Shown: positions 57,369-64,000 of the stretch, in pieces
Layout: each line of letters opens with the position of its first letter
Position numbering within the stretch: position 1 is the first letter of the stretch
Made by a program: the position numbers and the translations under genes
NCBI GenBank assembly: GCA_025655555.1
Contig: JAHXIQ010000004.1
Span: forward strand, 248,001 to 312,000
DNA length: 64,000 nt
Direction: 5' to 3'
DNA from: Candidatus Thiodiazotropha sp. (ex Myrtea sp. 'scaly one' KF741663)
GTDB taxonomy: Bacteria > Pseudomonadota > Gammaproteobacteria > Chromatiales > Chromatiaceae
The notes under the pieces: model-generated
The model's database searches: none
Told to the model about the DNA's origin: nothing
The model's input: only the letters and a program-made list of their open reading frames with translations

Positions 57369-58457
57369 TTAGTCTCTGTGGGCGTCAAGCGCGTAAGGTG
57401 TTGACGGGAGAATCGGTTCTCTACCCAGGACCAGGTCACTCATCAGGCGGGCCGAGGCGGGGCCAAGCACTACGCCGTTTCGAAAATGACCGGCATTGAG
57501 ATAGAGTCCCTCAATACCGGGAACAGGGCCAATGTAGGGTATGCCGCTGGGTGAGCCGGGACGCAGGCCGGCCCAGTGATGTTCGATTTTGGCCTCTCTG
57601 AGTAGTGGAAAATGCGCTAAGGCGTAGTCCTTCAAAGCCTCTTTAGCAGCTTGCGTAGTGGTCTTGTCAAAGCCTCTATGCTCAAGGGTGCTGCCAACCA
57701 GAACCCTTCCGTCACGTCGTGGGATAACGTATCGATCCTGATGCAGGACGATGCGCGAAATGACCCCGGGCTGTGAACGGAAAAGAATCATCTGTCCCAG
57801 CACCGGCTCGATTTCAGGACGAGTGACAAAATCCTTGAGCAGATCACCCGTCCAGGCGCCCGCGCAGACGATCACCTGCTTTGTGGCTATGTTACCGGAA
57901 TCCGTCTCTAAGCCTTGTATGCGACCGTCTCTAGCCAATAATTTGGAAACACGGCAGTTCTCGCGAATCTCAACCCGCTTTTCTATGGCGCCGTAGGCAG
58001 CCTTGACCAGCCTGGGATTGCGTACCTGTGCAACCTCGGGCATCCAGATTGCCTTATTTGCTGTTGTAGTGAGCGCCGGTTCACAGTCGCCGATAGCGGT
58101 TTTCTCTAGATTAGTCAGTGATTGCTGAGTGGCCTTTCCCCAGGTGAGGGCTTGCTCGTTGTCTTCCGGTTCAACAATGAGAAGGCCGTTCCTGGTATAT
58201 TCCGGATCGATATCGCTCTCTCTATAGAGAGCTGCCATCAGCTCAGGATAGTAGTGTTGCCCCCAACTGGCCAATGCTGTGATTGAGGGATCGTACCGCC
58301 AGGGGTAGAGGGGAGAAATGATGCCGCCACCTGCCCAGGATGACTCCCGTCCAACCCGGTTTTGTTCCAGCAGAGTGACCTGCTTGCCGGCCATAGCCAA
58401 TTCTCTGGCTGTAAGCATGCCGATGAGGCCGCCACCGATAACAAAGATTTCAGACAT
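57369..58457 (-). CDS. thiO: Glycine oxidase ThiO
   Basis: A 362-residue FAD enzyme of the DAO family that oxidises glycine to iminoglycine for the thiazole ring of thiamine. The dinucleotide fold is IFVIGGGLIGMLTARELA, SSWAGGGIISPLYPW is the FAD contact characteristic of ThiO, and the C-terminal LYLNAGHFRNGVVLGPASA closes the FAD site. No other thi gene or riboswitch is adjacent. Confidence 0.9.
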   Translation of the reverse strand: MSEIFVIGGGLIGMLTARELAMAGKQVTLLEQNRVGRESSWAGGGIISPLYPWRYDPSITALASWGQHYYPELMAALYRESDIDPEYTRNGLLIVEPEDNEQALTWGKATQQSLTNLEKTAIGDCEPALTTTANKAIWMPEVAQVRNPRLVKAAYGAIEKRVEIRENCRVSKLLARDGRIQGLETDSGNIATKQVIVCAGAWTGDLLKDFVTRPEIEPVLGQMILFRSQPGVISRIVLHQDRYVIPRRDGRVLVGSTLEHRGFDKTTTQAAKEALKDYALAHFPLLREAKIEHHWAGLRPGSPSGIPYIGPVPGIEGLYLNAGHFRNGVVLGPASARLMSDLVLGREPILPSTPYALDAHRD

Positions 58458-58679
58458 CGAGAAAGTTAATCGAGTGATGGTTGATGGAGTTCACAATTAT
58501 GATTGGAAAAGACGTGGTTTGTATACCATAGAGCTAGGTTTTGAATGTAGCTAAGCTTCATTTTTAACAGCTTTGGACGATAAGAATCAAAATCGTTTGA
58601 TAGCCATTCATCGGCGTTTAGGTACTGTTTATCATCTTGGCCTGTATATACATATCAACTTTCTGCTATAGAGAGAGAC

Positions 58680-59225
58680 ATGAAAAAGATTTCCGGAATG
58701 ACACTTATCGAGCTAATGGTGACCTTGGCCGTGGGGATTCTCATACTGTCCATTGGCGTACCTTCGTTTATGAGTATGATGTCAAGTAATCAGGCTGCTG
58801 GCTATTCCAATGATCTTGTTAGTGCATTACGCCTGGCGCGTAGTGAAGCGGTGAAGAGGAGTATAGTCGTTTCTGTTTGCTCTAGAAATAAAACTCCTGG
58901 AAGTGTTGCTTGTGATCCTGGTGCTGGGTGGGCATATGGCTGGCTCGTATTCACTGATGATGGCACTTCTCCTTCCAATGGGGACTTCGATTCTGGGTCG
59001 GAGACACTTCTCAGAAGTTGGGAAATTCCCGAAAATGATGGAGACCGCATCACCTTTAGTGGGGGCACACCCGGTAATATAGGTTTCATAGCTACCGGTG
59101 CCAACACACAAGATGCTGATATCCAGTTATCGTTCAAGAAAACTGATTGTCATGGTATGCAGGCGAGACGGATAACAGTCTCAAGAATGGGTAGGGCTTC
59201 ATTTGATAATGTGAGCTGTTTGTGA
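58680..59225 (+). CDS. fimT: FimT/GspH-type minor pseudopilin
   Basis: A 181-residue type IV pilin-like protein. The prepilin site is ISGMTLIELMVTLAVG, with Met replacing the usual Phe at +1; Glu+5 is present. A GspH domain follows (ALRLARSEAVKRSIVVSVCS) with paired cysteines. It opens the minor-pilin operon, with pilV starting 9 bases later. The 58458-58679 gap upstream should hold the promoter; no sigma-54 site is evident. Confidence 0.88.
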   Translation: MKKISGMTLIELMVTLAVGILILSIGVPSFMSMMSSNQAAGYSNDLVSALRLARSEAVKRSIVVSVCSRNKTPGSVACDPGAGWAYGWLVFTDDGTSPSNGDFDSGSETLLRSWEIPENDGDRITFSGGTPGNIGFIATGANTQDADIQLSFKKTDCHGMQARRITVSRMGRASFDNVSCL

Positions 59226-59234
59226 GGAGTGTCG

Positions 59235-59810
59235 ATGGTGTTTTTTCAGAGAAATAGCCGGGGTTTAAAAGTCTATTCTCGTTCTATGGGGTTCACCTTG
59301 ATGGAAGTGCTGGTCACTGTTGTGATCCTCTCTATTGGACTTCTAGGCGTGGCTGGTCTCCAGATGAGTTCACTTAGAGGTAATCAGACAGCAATGGAAG
59401 CCTCTCTCGCTGTATCTTTGTTGATGGAAGGCGCTGATCGAGTGAGAGCCAATCGGCCAGGTGTTCGCAATCCAAATACAGGTAGAGCAACCGGTGATGC
59501 TTATGATTATATCAGTGCGCCAGGTACTGATCCGGGGTGCATTAGTTCGGGATGCAGTGTAGCTCAGATTGCACAAACAGATGCATTTCAGTGGGTTTCA
59601 AAAATACAGCAGCAATTACCCAGTGGTGTTGGTGTGATTTGCAGGGACAGTACACCTAGCGATGGTTTGGGTGGATCAGATACAGTTGCATGGAACGATG
59701 AATGTGATATTGACCGAACCGCAGATATTTTCGCAGTAAAAGTTGCATGGGATCACGACAGGGATTCCACAACACCCTTTTTGGTATACAGAATGAGCCT
59801 CGTTCCATGA
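59235..59810 (+). CDS. pilV: Minor pilin PilV
   Basis: A 191-residue minor pilin. The ATG at 59235 has AGGAG upstream; a GTG two codons earlier is also in frame. The prepilin motif is MGFTLMEVLVTVVILSIG, and the family continuation GVAGLQMSSLRGNQTAMEAS is present. Its stop overlaps the pilW ATG. Confidence 0.9.
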   Translation: MVFFQRNSRGLKVYSRSMGFTLMEVLVTVVILSIGLLGVAGLQMSSLRGNQTAMEASLAVSLLMEGADRVRANRPGVRNPNTGRATGDAYDYISAPGTDPGCISSGCSVAQIAQTDAFQWVSKIQQQLPSGVGVICRDSTPSDGLGGSDTVAWNDECDIDRTADIFAVKVAWDHDRDSTTPFLVYRMSLVP

Positions 59811-60844
59811 AAGGAAAAAATAACATTACTTATAGTAGTGGGTTAACCCTAGTTGAGCTCATGATAGGGCTTGTGCTTAGTTTGATGATTCTCGGTGGTG
59901 CGGTATCGATATTCATGAGTAGCAAGGAGAGTTTTCGACTTGAAGAAGATCTTTCTGTCCTACAGGAGAGCTTCCGCTTTATTGCAGACAAAATTAATAA
60001 AGATATCAGTATGGTGGGTTACTCCGGTTGTGCTATGCCCTATGTGAATAATACGCCAACTGTTGATGTTTATGTCAATGGACTCGGTGTAACAGATGTT
60101 ATTCAAGGTACAGAGGGGGGTGCGGGTCCTGATTCAATCACCGTCAGCTACGCTCTGCCTGGGACAGGAATACCTGTTGTTGAGGGCGCAGCATCTCGTG
60201 CAGACCCTTTGCGAGTTACACAGAATTCAACACTATATCAACAACTCGCAGATAACTTTGATACATCTAAAACACCTACACCACAGCCAATTACTGTATT
60301 AGTCGGTAATTGTGATCGCGCAAATATCTTTCTGGTGAGCGGGGTGGCTAATACTACAAGTGCTAATTTTCCCACTGCTGGAGAAATCTTCCATTGGGAT
60401 GCCTATGACCCTGGTCATCCAGATGATGTTGATGGGCAGGCAGCGGTTAGCATTGCCGGAGTTGAAAATTCTAGTGGAGAGTTGAGTGAGCGTTACGGCG
60501 CCATTGGGGAAGAGACTTCATTCGTTTATGGTGTTGGTAGTGTTACTTATGAAATAGCGACGGTTTCTGGAGTGACAGGTCTCTACGAATCTCGGAATGG
60601 TGGCACGCGGCAACTTCTCTTCGACAATGTCACCGATATGCAAGTTCTGTATGGTATAGATTCCCCGGCAGCAGATGATGGAAATGCGGATCGTTATGTA
60701 AGCTGGTCAGGTGGACTGCGTTTATCCGACATTACGAGCTTAAAAATCTTGTTAACGATGGTGATTAGTCAAGTTGGTACTAATGACGTGACTCAAGATT
60801 TTGAGTTCACAGTGAAGTTGCGCAATATGGGGCTGGATGCATGA
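59807..60844 (+). CDS. pilW: Minor pilin PilW
   Basis: A 345-residue minor pilin with the prepilin motif SGLTLVELMIGLVLSLMI and the PilW-type helix continuation FRFIADKINKDISMVGYSGC. The large C-terminal region contains a Cys pair and ends DFEFTVKLRNMGLDA. The start at 59807 overlaps pilV by four bases, and its end overlaps pilX. Confidence 0.9.
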   Translation: MKGKNNITYSSGLTLVELMIGLVLSLMILGGAVSIFMSSKESFRLEEDLSVLQESFRFIADKINKDISMVGYSGCAMPYVNNTPTVDVYVNGLGVTDVIQGTEGGAGPDSITVSYALPGTGIPVVEGAASRADPLRVTQNSTLYQQLADNFDTSKTPTPQPITVLVGNCDRANIFLVSGVANTTSANFPTAGEIFHWDAYDPGHPDDVDGQAAVSIAGVENSSGELSERYGAIGEETSFVYGVGSVTYEIATVSGVTGLYESRNGGTRQLLFDNVTDMQVLYGIDSPAADDGNADRYVSWSGGLRLSDITSLKILLTMVISQVGTNDVTQDFEFTVKLRNMGLDA

Positions 60845-61545
60845 GATTCTATTGTTCCCAATCAAAAGTTAAAGACCAAAGCGGTATTAGGAAGGGGCTT
60901 GGCAGTAAACAGCGTGGGGCTGTCATGATTGTAGCTCTGATGTTGTTGTTAGTGATGACTGTGCTTGCTATATCGGGAATTGGAAATTCAACACTTGAAC
61001 AACAAATGTCCGGTAACTATTTTCGTTCTTCGTCAGCATTTCAGTCGGCAGAATATGGTTTACGGGTTGCTGAGGAATGGGTGGTCATTACAGTGCCAAC
61101 TGGCGCATGGCAAACATGGTTTCAAACGGCAGGTGGTCCTGATGGCCTTTATACTACACAAGACCTCACGCCTACGAATTCAACCGAAGTTTGCCGAGGT
61201 GATATCGATTGTTCTTTTAATCCTAACGATGAGAGTGCATGGTGCGCCGGTGCTTCATGTGCATTACCTAAGGGATTTATCACGCTAGGTGACGATATTC
61301 TGGGAAATGGAAATATTCTGCCGCAGTTGGATATTTTGCCGGACGCTCTTAACGCGCAGGAGCAGGCACTCCAGCCACGGCTTATTATCGAATATATAGG
61401 ACCGGTAGGAGCCGATGCGCCAATTCAAATTGGTGTGCCGCCAATGCCCGCACCTCGGCAGGGGTTTCGTATAACAGTTATTGGATGGGGGCAGGATAGA
61501 ACTTCTCATCATGTCCTGCAAAGTCACGTATCCATACCTCTTTGA
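60841..61545 (+). CDS. pilX: Minor pilin PilX
   Basis: A 234-residue protein. The PilX N-terminal membrane helix is RGAVMIVALMLLLVMTVLAI, followed by STLEQQMSGNYFRSSSAFQ, the family signature. The C-terminal part has several cysteines. It lies in the usual order before pilY1 and initiates at an ATGA overlap with pilW. Confidence 0.9.
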   Translation: MRFYCSQSKVKDQSGIRKGLGSKQRGAVMIVALMLLLVMTVLAISGIGNSTLEQQMSGNYFRSSSAFQSAEYGLRVAEEWVVITVPTGAWQTWFQTAGGPDGLYTTQDLTPTNSTEVCRGDIDCSFNPNDESAWCAGASCALPKGFITLGDDILGNGNILPQLDILPDALNAQEQALQPRLIIEYIGPVGADAPIQIGVPPMPAPRQGFRITVIGWGQDRTSHHVLQSHVSIPL

Positions 61546-61565
61546 GTGTCAAAGAGGAGGTAAGC

Positions 61566-64000
61566 ATGAACGACGGAAATAGAATGATCAGTCAATCACA
61601 AAACAACAGTACTTTGGTGAAAAGTTGCAAATACTTTTTACTGGGTATATTGGCTTCACCAATAGGACTGCTACAGTCTGCACCTGGTCCGTTATCTCAG
61701 CTACCATTATTTCTTGCCAAACCGGTTCAACCCAATATTTTCTTCATGCTTGATGATTCTGGAAGTATGGACTGGGAAGTAATGCGTCGTAATGACGGTG
61801 GTGGCTCTGGTGATCTTGACTTTACTCCGAATGATACTACCGAGAATCTGGAGCTCTGCGCGGGTTATAACGCACTGGCTTACGATCCCTCAGCAACCTA
61901 TACACCATGGTTTGGTGAAGATAGAAATGGAGCTTTATTCACAGATTCCATACCAAGTAGTGCGAGGGTGAATCCTTATACAGCTGGTAGTAGCACGGGA
62001 TCATGTGATAGTAGTGGAGATGTCAATAATGACAATGGCGTTACCTGTGATCTCATCAATGGTTTTGGTGGCAATGGCGCATTTTATTATAATTGGAATG
62101 ATGCTGATGCTGATGGCCTCTATGATACTGGGGAGTGCCCGACTGATAATGCCAGCCGGGTTTTTGTTAGTACACTATCTGCACAACAACAAACTAACTT
62201 CGCAAACTGGTTCAGCTACTTTCGCAAACGTGAGTATGTGATGAAACGTGCTGTGAGTCAGGTGATTGAGCAGTCAAGGCAACGTATTGGTATCGGAACT
62301 ATCAATCGTAATAACCATATTACGAAAGGAACTGAGGTAGGAACACAAGTCAAAGATATCGATGATATTTCATTACCGATTGATGCAACTGCTGCTACGA
62401 ATAAAGATACCCTGCTCGATAATCTTTTAGGTGTTAACTCATCTAGTGGGACACCACTTCGGTTAGGTTTGCAGAACACTGGCCGATATTTCATGAACCA
62501 GATGAGTAATAGTGCTCTCTTTGGATATACGCCATCCGCACAAGCGGATAGTGCTGCTGGGCATTCTCCAATACTGAATGAGACCCTTGGTGGAACATGC
62601 CAGCAAAATTTTGCAATTGTCATGTCCGATGGTTTTTGGAACGGGGGCGATCCCTCAGTAGGAAATACAGATATTGATGGAGCGGGTAGCGATTTTGACG
62701 GGCAATCATATTCAGATACGGTTCCGAATACTTTAGCTGATGTTGCGATGCATTATTATGAGACAGACCTTGTGGCTCTTGCTGATGAAGTTCCTACTGT
62801 CAGAATACCAGTCGCACTAAATGATCAAACAGAATGTAATAATGTTATTTCAGGTGAAGAAAACCTACATCCGAATTGTTACGATACAAATACTGAACAA
62901 CATCTTGTGACATTTACAGTCGCATTTGGTGTCAGGGGCTCAATACCTGAAACAGATGGCCTGGGCAACCCATGCTTACCGCCATCTCGATCTACAGGGG
63001 TGGTTGCAGATAATTGGCCGGCATTATGCAATGCGGCACTGGGCGCTGGTTGGCCAACTCCTGCTGCTAATACGAATAGAACCGTGGACGATATGATGCA
63101 TGCAGCATGGAACGGGCGCGGTTTATTTCTTAGCGCTAAAGATCCCGAGCAGTTGATACTCCGTCTTCAGCAAGCTATAGACGACATTTCATCAAGAAAT
63201 CCAGTGGCTGCCACCGCTGTAGCGGTTGACACATTCAACATACTCAGTGGCGGTAATGTGGTTCAGGGTAAATTCGATTCAAGCTACTGGAGCGGTGAGC
63301 TATACAGTTATGGCATTACTGGTGGGGTGGTCGACACCGTGCCAACGTGGAAAGCGCATGACTTACTGGATTCTCGGGCGTATAACACGAGATTTGCAGT
63401 GACTTATAGCGGCTCTCAGGGAATCCCATTTGAATTTCCTGCAGATTACACAGATTCAAGTGACTTTGGTTCTACTGAGGTAAGCATTGAACAAGTCAGA
63501 GATCTGTTACATGATGCCCCCTTCCCCATTACAACAACAGATGCTACGGAAATAATCGCCAATCAGGCTTATGGAGTAAGCTTAGTTAATTATTTGTTGG
63601 GTGATCACTCAAGCGAAGGAAAGAATGTTGGCGATTTTCGATATCGTGGAACCCATAGATTAGGTGATATTTCACATTCATCACCAGTATATGTTGGTGA
63701 CCCTGATCCCAGTTTGTTTCTAAGTACCTCGTATCAGAGTTGGGCAAATAATTTGACCCCGACGGGTGCCAAAGGCAGAAGAAAAATGATCTATGTCGGC
63801 GCCAATGATGGAGGACTCCATGCATTTGATGCAATAACAGGCGAAGAAGTATTTGTCTACTTTCCCAGAGCTGTATTCAGTGACGACAGCCGAAACGGTC
63901 TTCATTGGTTAGCAGATCAGGCTTATGAGCATCGTTATTACGTAGATGGTGAGTCGGTCGTAGCCGAGGTATATATTGATACTGGTGATGGAGGTGGTCT
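61566..64000 (+). CDS. pilY1: PilY1 type IV pilus tip protein, cut by the window edge
   Basis: The first 811 codons or so of a large secreted protein, open to the window end. The ATG has AGGAGGT upstream, and the signal segment follows at about 25-45. A von Willebrand-like region carries the metal-binding DDSGSM (residues 63-68), preceded by NIFFML. The beta-propeller begins around residue 700 with the PilY1 signature IYVGANDGGLHAFDA. PilY1 sits at the pilus tip and acts in adhesion, surface sensing and retraction control. The calcium-binding loop lies beyond the window. Confidence 0.93.
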   Translation, partial: MNDGNRMISQSQNNSTLVKSCKYFLLGILASPIGLLQSAPGPLSQLPLFLAKPVQPNIFFMLDDSGSMDWEVMRRNDGGGSGDLDFTPNDTTENLELCAGYNALAYDPSATYTPWFGEDRNGALFTDSIPSSARVNPYTAGSSTGSCDSSGDVNNDNGVTCDLINGFGGNGAFYYNWNDADADGLYDTGECPTDNASRVFVSTLSAQQQTNFANWFSYFRKREYVMKRAVSQVIEQSRQRIGIGTINRNNHITKGTEVGTQVKDIDDISLPIDATAATNKDTLLDNLLGVNSSSGTPLRLGLQNTGRYFMNQMSNSALFGYTPSAQADSAAGHSPILNETLGGTCQQNFAIVMSDGFWNGGDPSVGNTDIDGAGSDFDGQSYSDTVPNTLADVAMHYYETDLVALADEVPTVRIPVALNDQTECNNVISGEENLHPNCYDTNTEQHLVTFTVAFGVRGSIPETDGLGNPCLPPSRSTGVVADNWPALCNAALGAGWPTPAANTNRTVDDMMHAAWNGRGLFLSAKDPEQLILRLQQAIDDISSRNPVAATAVAVDTFNILSGGNVVQGKFDSSYWSGELYSYGITGGVVDTVPTWKAHDLLDSRAYNTRFAVTYSGSQGIPFEFPADYTDSSDFGSTEVSIEQVRDLLHDAPFPITTTDATEIIANQAYGVSLVNYLLGDHSSEGKNVGDFRYRGTHRLGDISHSSPVYVGDPDPSLFLSTSYQSWANNLTPTGAKGRRKMIYVGANDGGLHAFDAITGEEVFVYFPRAVFSDDSRNGLHWLADQAYEHRYYVDGESVVAEVYIDTGDGGG

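Overview
The window looks like chromosome from a gammaproteobacterium, most likely a sulfur-oxidiser-type member of the Chromatiales or a relative. This is inferred from gene order (coaBC-algC-argB-slmA-pyrE, yggS-proC-yggT-DUF167 beside pilTU, rpmBG beside radC), the length-matched homologues and the many signalling and type IV pilus genes. Most of it is ordinary core genome. Three stretches look acquired or remodelled.

Layout. 1-2200: AT-rich sequence without genes, then an unusual membrane protein ending in a gamma-glutamylcyclotransferase-like domain whose last part lies in another frame. 2500-9500: a minus-strand Cu(I)/Ag(I) efflux operon (small His/Cys-rich secreted protein, outer-membrane factor, adaptor, RND pump, CusF-like chaperone). 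9600-11100: three hypothetical genes. 11300-19600: xseA, a seven-module cyclic-di-GMP sensor protein, then guaB and guaA. 19564-23130: a compact genomic island at the 3' end of guaA, flanked by copies of the guaA tail. It carries a HigB/HigA toxin-antitoxin pair overlapping a primase-helicase gene that is broken by a frameshift. 23170-32400: tadA, pldA, mltF, two tRNAs, ispB, mutM and a Gld-like ABC exporter operon. 32500-32730: a 231-bp MITE-like element with 25-bp perfect terminal inverted repeats and TA target duplication. 32750-45800: hyuA, an EAL-HDOD protein, rpmB/rpmG, radC, coaBC, a long membrane-anchored AlgC, argB, slmA and pyrE. A 22-bp palindrome resembling a collapsed copy of the MITE ends sits in the coaBC-algC gap, where dut is usually found and is absent. 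45900-58460: ampG, SafE-like transporter, DUF4426 protein, dynamin-like GTPase, the proC operon, pilT and pilU, small accessory proteins, tRNA-Thr and thiO. 58680-64000: the minor-pilin operon fimT-pilV-pilW-pilX-pilY1, cut by the window edge.

How the genes work together. The copper genes form one translationally coupled tripartite pump with its periplasmic chaperone. guaB and guaA perform the two steps from IMP to GMP, and a hairpin lies between them. pilT/pilU (retraction) and the minor pilins/PilY1 serve the same type IV pilus. The best candidate for an under-described system is the guaA island: a HigBA module translationally coupled to a TOTE-type primase-helicase, bounded by att-like repeats and without an integrase in the window.
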